Part shown: in pieces, positions 1 to 4,841 of the stretch
How the letters are laid out: the number at the start of each line of letters is the position of its first letter
Position numbering within the stretch: position 1 is the first letter of the stretch
From: Alphaproteobacteria bacterium
GTDB lineage: Bacteria; Pseudomonadota; Alphaproteobacteria; JAEULC01
NCBI GenBank assembly: GCA_020851015.1
Contig: JADZDN010000380.1
Coordinates: 1 to 7,089, forward strand
Length of the DNA: 7,089 nucleotides
Direction: 5' to 3'
Program-made: the position numbers and the translations under genes
Notes under the pieces: generated by a model
What the model was told of the DNA's origin: nothing
The model's database searches: none
What the model saw: only the letters and a program-made list of their open reading frames with translations

Positions 1-19
1 GGGTAGATCTCGTGTTTGG

Positions 20-391
20 CCCCCCCGCCCCGTGCGGGTGGGGGTTGGGGGGTGGGGTACGCGCGAGGGCGCGCGTCCTCGCGATGCGCCCGCGCGCCGC
101 GAGCGTTCAGAACCCTTGGAAACCACCAAGGCACCAAGACATCAAGAAAGACGGATTGATCCGCCACGACATCACGGACACGGCGTCCGACAGAGCGAGA
201 GGGTTTTTTGCGCGGCGCTTGGCCGCGCGCCCATTCCGACGTGGTGTCCGCGACGTCCTGACGGCGAGTCCCTTTTCCCTTCCTTGGTGTCTTGGTGGTT
301 TCCTCGCGTTCCGCTCGATCCACGCCGCGCGGCCGATCGCGCGAAAACGCGACGCCCCCTCCCCCTACCCCCTCCCGCAAGGGGAGGGGGT
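20..391. repeat. Large imperfect palindrome of nested inverted repeats
   Basis: Four pairs of inverted segments share nearly the same centre, about position 206-219. The outer pair is C/G blocks at 21-57 and 354-390, which align as reverse complements with a minority of mismatches. The middle pair is ACCAAGG-type heptad arrays: 118-150 and 280-303 share the perfect 13-base arm GGAAACCACCAAG, and the left arm carries one extra heptad. The inner pair is GACATCACGGACAC at 168-181 against 244-257, matching at 12 of 14 positions. The innermost is a small hairpin, GCGCGGC 210-216 and GCCGCGC 222-228. GC-rich stretches between outer and middle arms (58-117 and 304-353) also resemble each other in inverted orientation. 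No convincing protein is encoded. It could be a non-autonomous mobile element, a structured RNA, or a stack of smaller palindromic repeats. The symmetry is seen directly; the function is unknown. Confidence 0.7.
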
Positions 392-444
392 ACGGAGAGA
401 CTCGCGCGAGCGCGCTGGGGCCGGCACGGACCGTCTTGAATGTC
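162..444. repeat. Long direct repeat, copy A
   Basis: This segment matches 1369-1665 in the same orientation, with scattered substitutions and short indels, including one extra heptad in copy B's ACCAAG-type block. The shared unit runs from CGCCACGACATCACGG through the inner hairpin, the CCTTGGTGTCTTGGTGG block, the C-rich block and the GCAA-loop hairpin (366-392) to a tail ending GACCGTCTTGAATGTC. After 444 the two copies diverge at once. Copy A has left palindrome arms that copy B lacks. In 445-559, between this repeat and the next hairpin, I see no gene or motif. Confidence 0.85.
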
Positions 445-559
445 ATCGCTGGGCCTGTCCCACGGCTGTCCGGTGGAATGTTTGACGACCTGCACGGAAG
501 CCGACGTCGATTGGGCATTTGATTCAATGCGCGCGATGCCGGGACGCAAACCTTGGGTC

Positions 560-611
560 CCCCCTCCCCCGAGCGCGACGACGCCTGCGGCGTCGCGCTC
601 GGGGGAGGGGG
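560..611. repeat. Long GC hairpin downstream of vapC
   Basis: The arms 560-580 and 591-611 are perfect 21-base reverse complements around a ten-base loop; a shifted register could extend the stem with a three-base bulge. The outer part is C5-T-C5 against G5-A-G5, echoing the C/G blocks of the larger repeats. It sits 19 bases beyond the vapC stop on the minus strand, so it could protect the transcript end or help termination. No T tract follows on either strand, so it is not a classical intrinsic terminator. Confidence 0.6.
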
Positions 612-630
612 CAGAAGGATTCGCTTGCGC

Positions 631-1041
631 TCATTCCCGCGACCAGTTCTCCACCTTGAGTCCCGACACCCGCCCCAGTTCGCGTTCGTCGTTGGTAACC
701 AGGATCAGCCCGGCCGCAAGGGCGTGCGCGGCGATCCATAAATCGTTGTTGCCGATCATGCGGCCTTTGCGTTCCAGCGCCGCCCGCTGCGCCGCGTAAG
801 AGGCCGCCGCATCTTCGGGAAGCGGCATCACCGGAATGAGCTCGACGAGTTGGCGCAGCTTCTCGGTCGCGCTTGCCCGCTCGGCGCTCTTCTCGGCGCC
901 ATAGAGCAATTCGCCAAAGGTGATCACGGACAAGACGGCTTCTCCCGGCGCAAGGCGGCGGAACCGCTCCATGACAAGGGGCGGTCTTCGTTGGCGTATA
1001 TAGATGCAGATGTTCGTGTCCAGGAGGTACCGCGCGGTCAT
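631..1041 (-). CDS. vapC: PIN-domain ribonuclease toxin VapC
   Basis: This 136-residue protein is a complete PIN-domain VapC toxin, the nuclease half of a type II toxin-antitoxin pair. It opens with YLLDTNICIYI, and the four acidic residues expected to hold the catalytic metal are visible: D8, E44 in TFGELLYGAEKS, D100 in GNNDLWIAAHAL and D118 in LVTNDERE. The DTNICIYI start and overall length resemble the enterobacterial VapC proteins that cleave initiator tRNA-fMet in the anticodon loop. That target is family knowledge, not shown here. Its ATG shares one base with the TAA stop of vapB (TAATG), so the two are surely co-transcribed and probably translationally coupled. VapB is expected to bind and inhibit it. 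All catalytic residues are present, so it is probably active. Confidence 0.95.
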   Translation of the reverse strand: MTARYLLDTNICIYIRQRRPPLVMERFRRLAPGEAVLSVITFGELLYGAEKSAERASATEKLRQLVELIPVMPLPEDAAASYAAQRAALERKGRMIGNNDLWIAAHALAAGLILVTNDERELGRVSGLKVENWSRE

Positions 1042-1271
1042 TACAGGCCCCGCCGGCGCTGCGGCGGCGAATCCCGTCGTCCGCCGGCCATGAAGTCGTC
1101 CGGCAGTTCCGTCAGCAGGGTAAAGGCCCGGCCCATGTCGGGCGCGATCTCGCGCAACACCAGGTCCTTGCCGCGGCGGAAGATTTCAACTTCCTTCGAC
1201 GCAAGGCGAAACTCCTTGGGCAGCCGCACGGCCTGGCTGTTGCCGGAGTTGAAGACGCGCGCGGTGGCCAT
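1041..1271 (-). CDS. vapB: VapB-type AbrB/MazE-fold antitoxin
   Basis: This 76-residue protein matches the VapB family: residues 1-42 form a swapped-hairpin AbrB-like DNA-binding domain with the hallmark RVFNSGNSQAVRLPKEFRL, followed by VEIFRRGKDLVLREI. The remaining C-terminal part, with a short acidic stretch around ELPDDF, is where VapB proteins usually wrap around the toxin. The tail RRDSPPQRRRGL is basic. The frame is open further upstream, but I chose the ATG at 1271 because the homologous region begins there and GAAGGAG lies seven bases upstream (1278-1284). It precedes vapC with a one-base overlap. The VapBC complex normally represses its own promoter, which fits the palindrome at 1296-1317. 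Confidence 0.93.
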   Translation of the reverse strand: MATARVFNSGNSQAVRLPKEFRLASKEVEIFRRGKDLVLREIAPDMGRAFTLLTELPDDFMAGGRRDSPPQRRRGL

Positions 1272-1286
1272 TGGACGCTCCTTCAA

Positions 1287-1317
1287 TGTATATACGGAAT
1301 TGTATATACACAATTCC
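1287..1317 (-). promoter_or_regulatory. Putative vapBC operator
   Basis: This AT-rich island in GC-rich DNA lies directly upstream of the vapB ribosome-binding site. It contains an inverted repeat, GGAATTGT at 1296-1303 and ACAATTCC at 1310-1317 with a six-base centre. It also contains two direct copies of TGTATATAC, at 1287-1295 and 1301-1309, spaced 14 bases apart. VapB or VapBC usually binds such repeats to repress the operon. Several weak -10/-35 pairs fit on the minus strand, for example TTGTGT and TACATT 17 apart, but none stands out, so I do not place the start of transcription. Confidence 0.6.
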
Positions 1318-1368
1318 ATGAAGCGACTCAAGCTGGACACGCGGAGACGCCGGACGAAACGAGCCGAT

Positions 1369-1665
1369 CGCCACGACATCACGGACACGGCGCCAGACAA
1401 AGCGAGAGGGATTTTTGCGCGGCGCTTGGCCGCGCGCCCGTTCCGACCTGGTGTCCAGGACGTCCTGACGGCGAGTCCCTTTTCCCTTCCTTGGTGTCTT
1501 GGTGCCTTGGTGGTTTGGTTTCCTCGCGTTCCGCTCGATCCACACCGCACAGCCGATCGCGCGAGAACGCGACGCCCCCTCCCCCTAACCCCCTCCCGCA
1601 AGGGGAGGGGGTACGGAGAGACTCGCGCGAGCGCGCTGGGGCCGGCGCGGACCGTCTTGAACGTC
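1369..1665. repeat. Long direct repeat, copy B
   Basis: This is the second copy of the unit at 162-444, same orientation. It fills almost the whole gap between the vapB upstream region and the HTH antitoxin gene, ending six bases before that gene's TAG stop on the other strand. It keeps the inner arms, an ACCAAG-type block with the extra heptad (1486-1523) and the C-rich block with GCAA-loop hairpin (1575-1612). The left outer and middle arms present at copy A are absent; there the sequence is the vapB upstream region. It may serve as the transcript end of the toxin-antitoxin operon on its right. Confidence 0.85.
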
Positions 1666-1670
1666 GGCGC

Positions 1671-1985
1671 CTACCGGACTTCGACACGAACCTCAACCTT
1701 CGCCCGCTTTTGCAGGTACCCCAATACGGCAAACAAGTTCTTTGCCTGCGGATTGCCCCGGGGGCCGAACATCCGGATGAGGCTCTTTGGCTGCTTTCTG
1801 GTCGCCTTTCCCAGCTTCTCGAAGCCAATCGTCGCCTTGATGTAGTCGCGCAAGATCGTCTTGCCGGTTTCGATGTCGCCGGCGAGCATCGCGGCGATAC
1901 CTTCGCGCAGCAGCGCCTCGCGGAAATGCGGGTCGCGCGCCACCTCTCGACGAACCAGTTCCTTGAAACTCTTCGTCACTGCCAT
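1671..1985 (-). CDS. HTH antitoxin/regulator paired with RelE-like toxin
   Basis: This 104-residue protein belongs to the small HTH regulators encoded just after RelE/HigB-like toxins and usually annotated as transcriptional regulator or addiction-module antidote. Residues 1-50 (KSFKELVRREVARDPHFREALLREG and the DIETGKTILRDYI segment) are helical. Residues 52-77, TIGFEKLGKATRKQPKSLIRMFG, form the helix-turn-helix, followed by GNPQAKNLFAVLGYLQK, a conserved end of the HTH region. I chose the ATG at 1985 because AAGGAGGG lies four bases upstream. It begins 25 bases after the toxin stop, in toxin-first order. It should neutralise the toxin and repress the promoter near 2340-2368. It is full length, unlike its partner. 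The oddly repetitive tail is VEVRVEVR. Confidence 0.85.
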   Translation of the reverse strand: MAVTKSFKELVRREVARDPHFREALLREGIAAMLAGDIETGKTILRDYIKATIGFEKLGKATRKQPKSLIRMFGPRGNPQAKNLFAVLGYLQKRAKVEVRVEVR

Positions 1986-2010
1986 GCTGCCCTCCTTGGC
2001 ATCGGACCGT

Positions 2011-2334
2011 TCATCGTCGCGTGCGCTTCTTGTATGAATCCCACATGACTTTTGCCTGATCGATATCTCGCTGCTGACGCTTTTTGGTCCCACCGGTCAG
2101 CAAGATGACGAGAATGTCCCCGTCGCGGCCGAAGTAGACGCGGTAGCCAGGTCCGAAATCGATCCTGTATTCCAGCACGCCCTCGCCGACCGACTTGACC
2201 CGCGAGATATTTCCTTGCCCGAGCCGCGCGACTGCCGTGGCGACACGGGCTCGCGCGGTGGCTTCCAAGCCCACAAATCATTCCTCGAAGGGGCTTCGAC
2301 CGTCATCGGTCAGAAAATAGCGAAGCTCCAGCAT
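2011..2334 (-). pseudogene. RelE/HigB-like toxin interrupted by in-frame TGA
   Basis: Read through one stop, this frame gives a 107-codon protein typical of Gp49/HigB-like addiction-module killer toxins, which cleave mRNA at the ribosome. Codons 1-18 read MLELRYFLTDDGRSPFEE. Codon 19 (2278-2280) is TGA, and then FVGLEATARARV, RVKSVGEGVLEYRIDFGPGYRVYFGRDGD and ILLTGGTKKRQQRDIDQAK follow in the same frame to a TGA at 2011-2013. From memory of the family, this N-terminal position is a Trp in a (F/x)xEWF motif, so TGG to TGA is the simplest explanation. A GTG at 2274, with GAGGA eight bases upstream, could restart an 87-residue form lacking the first beta strand. The toxin is most likely inactive. 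Alternatives are a sequencing error or a functional restart product. The antitoxin follows 25 bases later. Confidence 0.85.
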
Positions 2335-2339
2335 ATGTT

Positions 2340-2368
2340 ATAGTAACATATATGTTACTATTCCTCAA
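2340..2368 (-). promoter_or_regulatory. Promoter and palindromic operator of toxin-antitoxin operon
   Basis: Bases 2340-2361 are a perfect 22-base palindrome with core TAACATATATGTTA. A further ATATGTTA half-site at 2333-2340 forms a second inverted pair with TAACATAT at 2344-2351. On the minus strand, TTGAGG (2363-2368) and TACTAT (2340-2345) are separated by 17 bases, giving a plausible sigma-70 promoter whose spacer and -10 are covered by the palindrome. That is the expected place for autorepression by the HTH antitoxin. The predicted transcription start falls on or next to the toxin ATG at 2334, and there is no Shine-Dalgarno sequence just upstream of it. Confidence 0.65.
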
Positions 2369-2387
2369 GCGACTGTCGAGAACGTCC

Positions 2388-2415
2388 TTGACAGGATGAT
2401 CCAGTATATGATACT
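2388..2415 (+). promoter_or_regulatory. Predicted sigma-70 promoter of HNH gene
   Basis: A perfect TTGACA (2388-2393) is followed after 16 bases by GATACT (2410-2415). Transcription would start near 2422, leaving about a 30-base leader. AGGAG at 2443-2447 lies four bases before the ATG at 2452. An inverted repeat GATAC/GTATC (2410-2414 and 2420-2424) overlaps the -10 and could be an operator. The promoter is divergent from the toxin promoter, with the two -35 boxes 19 bases apart, so the palindrome-binding antitoxin might affect both. Confidence 0.6.
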
Positions 2416-2451
2416 TATTGTATCCTTTCCATCCCCTCATCCAGGAGACCG

Positions 2452-3378
2452 ATGATCGACATCGCCGGGTCGGGCCGCGGTGCTGGTGCACCCGCGCCCG
2501 CTACCCCGATCGACGCCGTTCCGGCCCGCGGGCCGGTCCCGGCATCCCCGCAGCGCCTCGACGCCGATGCGTCGCGCGCTGCCGAGCCCGCGGAAAGGCC
2601 CGAACGCAGCCGCTCGGCGGGCATGCTGACGGACGCAGAGGTGCTGGAGCGCCTGCGCGCGCTGGCGCGGGCCAAGGGCGGCGCCTTGACGGAGCGCGAC
2701 CTGGCGCGGAACGGCGCGCCGTCGCGCGGCCTGCTGGAGCGGCGCTTCGGGTCGTGGCGCGCCGCGCTGGCGGCGGCCGGCATTCCCGTGCAATCCGCAT
2801 CGCAACGATACACCGACGAAGAATGCTTCGCTAACCTGGCGCGGCTGTGGCGCCACCACGGCCGGGCGCCGCGGGTGGTCGACGCCGACCGCGCGCCGTC
2901 GCGAATCGGGTCGGCGGCCTATCTGCGCCGCGCCGGCACGTGGCGGCGCGCGATCGCCGCCTTCGCGGCCTTCACGGGACGCGATCCGGCGCGGAGCGGG
3001 AGCGCGGCCCGGTCCGACATCGACCCCGCGTTGGGCCTGCCGCCGCGTCCCGGCCGCGATGCCGCGACGCCGGCGGGCACCGAGCCCTCGCCGCGCGCGG
3101 CGCGACGATCCGGCCACACCACGCCCTTGGGCGCGACGCCCTTGGGCGCGACGCCCCTGTCGCTGCGCTTCGCGGTGCTGCAGCGCGACCGCTTCCGCTG
3201 CACCGCCTGCGGCAACAGCCCGGCGGTCGATCCCGCGTGCCGGCTGCACGCCGACCACATCGTGCCGCGATCGGCCGGCGGGCGCACCGAGGCCGCCAAC
3301 CTGCGCAGCCTGTGCGCGGCATGCAACCTGGGGCGCGGCGACCGCGTGGCTTCAGGCGAAACGCCACCGCGGGGCTGA
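2452..3378 (+). CDS. HNH endonuclease with homing-endonuclease-associated repeats
   Basis: This 308-residue protein ends in a clear HNH nuclease domain (about 237-298). It has C250 and C253 in CTACG, HADHIVPRSAGG at 266-277, N283, and C288 and C291 in CAACN; the four cysteines should bind a structural zinc. Two copies of the DNA-binding repeat associated with HNH homing endonucleases precede it. One is at about 58-111, ending RRFGSWRAALAAAGI; the other is at 120-174, ending RRAGTWRRAIAAFAAF. Residues 1-57 are low-complexity Ala/Pro/Arg, and MLTDAEV at residue 58 is an alternative start, but AGGAG supports the ATG at 2452. A PLGAT tandem linker (224-236) joins repeats and nuclease. It is free-standing, not inside an intron or intein that I can see. 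It is convergent with the flavoprotein gene, eight bases apart. Its target is unknown. Confidence 0.88.
   Translation: MIDIAGSGRGAGAPAPATPIDAVPARGPVPASPQRLDADASRAAEPAERPERSRSAGMLTDAEVLERLRALARAKGGALTERDLARNGAPSRGLLERRFGSWRAALAAAGIPVQSASQRYTDEECFANLARLWRHHGRAPRVVDADRAPSRIGSAAYLRRAGTWRRAIAAFAAFTGRDPARSGSAARSDIDPALGLPPRPGRDAATPAGTEPSPRAARRSGHTTPLGATPLGATPLSLRFAVLQRDRFRCTACGNSPAVDPACRLHADHIVPRSAGGRTEAANLRSLCAACNLGRGDRVASGETPPRG
3121..3159 (+). repeat. 15-base tandem repeat in HNH linker
   Basis: The unit ACGCCCTTGGGCGCG occurs twice without mismatch (3121-3135 and 3136-3150), followed by a partial third copy, ACGCCCCTG. It encodes the repeated TPLGA peptide between the DNA-binding repeats and the nuclease. 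Because the unit is a multiple of three, slippage would change linker length without breaking the frame. Confidence 0.85.
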
Positions 3379-3384
3379 AGCCAC
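3346..3384. terminator. Possible hairpin between convergent genes
   Basis: GTGGCTTCAG (3346-3355) and CTGAAGCCAC (3375-3384) are perfect ten-base reverse complements, with a smaller GGCG-AAA-CGCC hairpin inside the 19-base loop. The structure covers the stop codon of the HNH gene and nearly reaches the stop of the flavoprotein gene, a suitable place for a bidirectional end signal. Neither side has a T tract, so intrinsic termination is uncertain. Confidence 0.4.
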
Positions 3385-3386
3385 CG

Positions 3387-4610
3387 TCAGCGCGGCGTCG
3401 CCGCCCCCGCGTGCAGCCAGTCCAGCACGCCGCGCCCGGCGGCGGCGCCGGTGGCGAGGCAGCCCTGCAGCAGGTAGCCGCCCGTGGGCGCCTCCCAGTC
3501 CAGCATCTCGCCGGCGGCGAACACGCCGGGGCGCCGGCGCAGCATCAGGTGTTCGTCCAGCTCGCCCAGCGCGATGCCGCCCGCGCTGGAGATCGCGCGC
3601 GCGATGGCGAACGGCGCCGTCAGGCGCAGCGGCAATGCCTTGACCAGCGCCGGCAACGGCTCGGCGGCACCGCCGTGCAGCGCCTCCTGCACCAGCCCGA
3701 CGGCGACGGGATTGAGGCCGACGCGCTTGGCGAGGAAGGTCGAGAGGGACGCCGATCCGCGCGGCGCGGCCAGGCGCAGGGCGAGCGCCGTGGCGTCGAG
3801 GTCCGGGCGCAGGTCCACCCGGACCGTGGCGAGGCCGTCGCGCGCGATCGCGTCGCGCAACAGCGCCGACAGCGCGTAGACCGCGCCGCCCTCGATCCCC
3901 TTCGCGGTGATAACCGCCTCGCCGCGCGCGGTTTCGCCCGCGAAGGACAGCGCGATGCGCTTGAGCGGTGCGCCGGCATGGCGCTGGCGGAACCGATCGG
4001 ACCATTCGACGGCGAAGCCGCAATTCGCCGGGCGCAGCGGCGCCATCGCGACATCCGGCAGCAGCGCGGTCCAGGCGCCGTCGGAACCGAGCCGCGGCCA
4101 GGACGCGCCGCCGAGCGCCAGCACCGTCGCGTCGGCGGCGAAGGGTGGGCGATGCGCGAAGGTCAACGCGCCCGCCTCGTTCCAGCCGGTCCAGCGCGCG
4201 CGCGGCACGAAGCCGACGCCGAGCCCGGCGAGCCGCGCGAGCCAGGCGCGCAGCAACGGGCTCGCCTTCATCGCGCGCGGGAACACGCGGCCGCTGCTGC
4301 CCACGAAGGTGGGCTGGCCCAGCCCCTCGCACCACGCGACCGCGGCCGAGGGCGGAAAGGCGTCGAGATGCGGCCGCATCCATTGCGCGGCCGCGCCGTA
4401 GCGCCGGCAGAAGCGTTCGACCGGCTCGCGGTGCGTCAGGTTCAACCCGCCGCGCCCCGCCATCAGCAGCTTGCGCCCCATGCTCGCCATGCGATCGAAC
4501 ACGGTGACGGGCACGCCCGCGCCGGCGACGACCTCGGCCGCCATCAGCCCGGCCGGGCCGCCGCCGATGACGGCGACGCGGCGGGCGCGGCCGGCTGCGC
4601 TGTCGCGCAT
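3387..4610 (-). CDS. FAD-dependent oxidoreductase, HI0933/BaiN-like
   Basis: This 407-residue cytosolic flavoprotein belongs to the HI0933/BaiN-like NAD(P)/FAD oxidoreductases, in my judgement the TIGR03862 subgroup. The N-terminal Rossmann motif is RVAVIGGGPAGLMAAEV with GGGPAG at 16-21 and the ribose-binding acidic residue D39 in TVFD. The subgroup signature GRKLLMAGRGGLNLTH spans 45-60. A middle insertion domain follows, and the C-terminal FAD motif is FAAGEMLDWEAPTGGYLLQG. Length is normal. The physiological substrate of this subgroup is not known to me. The ATG at 4610 fits the family N-terminus but has no good ribosome-binding site of its own. It lies inside the truncated glutathione S-transferase frame, whose strong site at about 4706-4711 may deliver ribosomes by coupling. 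The frame stays open upstream to about 5294, an artefact of GC content. Confidence 0.9.
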   Translation of the reverse strand: MRDSAAGRARRVAVIGGGPAGLMAAEVVAGAGVPVTVFDRMASMGRKLLMAGRGGLNLTHREPVERFCRRYGAAAQWMRPHLDAFPPSAAVAWCEGLGQPTFVGSSGRVFPRAMKASPLLRAWLARLAGLGVGFVPRARWTGWNEAGALTFAHRPPFAADATVLALGGASWPRLGSDGAWTALLPDVAMAPLRPANCGFAVEWSDRFRQRHAGAPLKRIALSFAGETARGEAVITAKGIEGGAVYALSALLRDAIARDGLATVRVDLRPDLDATALALRLAAPRGSASLSTFLAKRVGLNPVAVGLVQEALHGGAAEPLPALVKALPLRLTAPFAIARAISSAGGIALGELDEHLMLRRRPGVFAAGEMLDWEAPTGGYLLQGCLATGAAAGRGVLDWLHAGAATPR

Positions 4611-4699
4611 GATGCGGGCTCGAAGCCGGCGCCGACCTCGTGCAGCGCGGCGGGCGGGGCCATCGAACTGGACCCCGGCGCGAAATCGAAGGTGAGCAT
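4544..4699 (-). pseudogene. Glutathione S-transferase N-terminal remnant
   Basis: From the ATG at 4699 the frame reads MLTFDFAPGSSSMAPPAALH followed by EVGAGFEP. This closely resembles the first beta-alpha unit of bacterial glutathione S-transferases (APGSxSxAPHIALxExGxxFE), including the Ser region that contacts glutathione. After about residue 28 (4616) similarity ends abruptly, and the frame continues 23 more residues as an out-of-frame shadow of the flavoprotein, stopping at 4544-4546. A whole transferase is about 200 residues, so nearly everything is missing. AAGGGG lies six bases upstream of the start. The simplest reading is a deletion that joined a GST start region to the flavoprotein gene. 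Alternatively it may now act as a short leader peptide. The first-28-residue match is from memory of the family. Confidence 0.65.
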
Positions 4700-4807
4700 C
4701 GCCGTCCCCTTTTCCGGATCCCCCGCCGCTCCTGCCCTGCCCGCTTGGTAGCCCGGCGCGGGCCGGGGCTTCAACCGGCCCGCTTCCCTGCCGGCCCGGA
4801 ATCCGGC

Positions 4808-4835
4808 TTGACAGAAGGATTGATATCAACATAAT
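4808..4835 (+). promoter_or_regulatory. MarR gene promoter with embedded palindrome
   Basis: TTGACA (4808-4813) and CATAAT (4830-4835) are separated by 16 bases, a near-consensus sigma-70 promoter. The perfect palindrome TTGATATCAA (4820-4829) fills the spacer, a usual position for a MarR-family autorepression site. The predicted start of transcription, six to seven bases after the -10, is at about 4842, the A of the ATG, so the mRNA may be leaderless. Confidence 0.7.
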
Positions 4836-4841
4836 CGCCGC

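Noticed and set aside
200..228. T run next to the GCGCGGC hairpin as an intrinsic terminator
   Set aside because: On the plus strand the T run precedes the hairpin, and on the minus strand it is an A run after it, so neither orientation has the stem-then-T order.
118..303. ACCAAG heptad arrays as a CRISPR array
   Set aside because: The units are seven to eight bases, directly adjacent and without spacers, and no cas gene is nearby.
12..549. Several overlapping open frames on both strands in the first 550 bases
   Set aside because: They are rich in Arg, Pro and Ala, run through the palindromic repeats, match no family I know, and similar frames recur in copy B only because the DNA is repeated.
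2278..2280. TGA read as Trp or selenocysteine
   Set aside because: TGA ends several intact genes here (vapC, the HNH, MarR and VOC genes), which excludes a recoded genetic code, and the family has Trp, not Cys or Sec, at this place. No selenocysteine insertion element was recognised.
2847..4751. A 634-residue open frame on the plus strand
   Set aside because: It crosses the out-of-frame HNH gene and is antisense to the flavoprotein; its composition is typical of a shadow frame in high-GC DNA.
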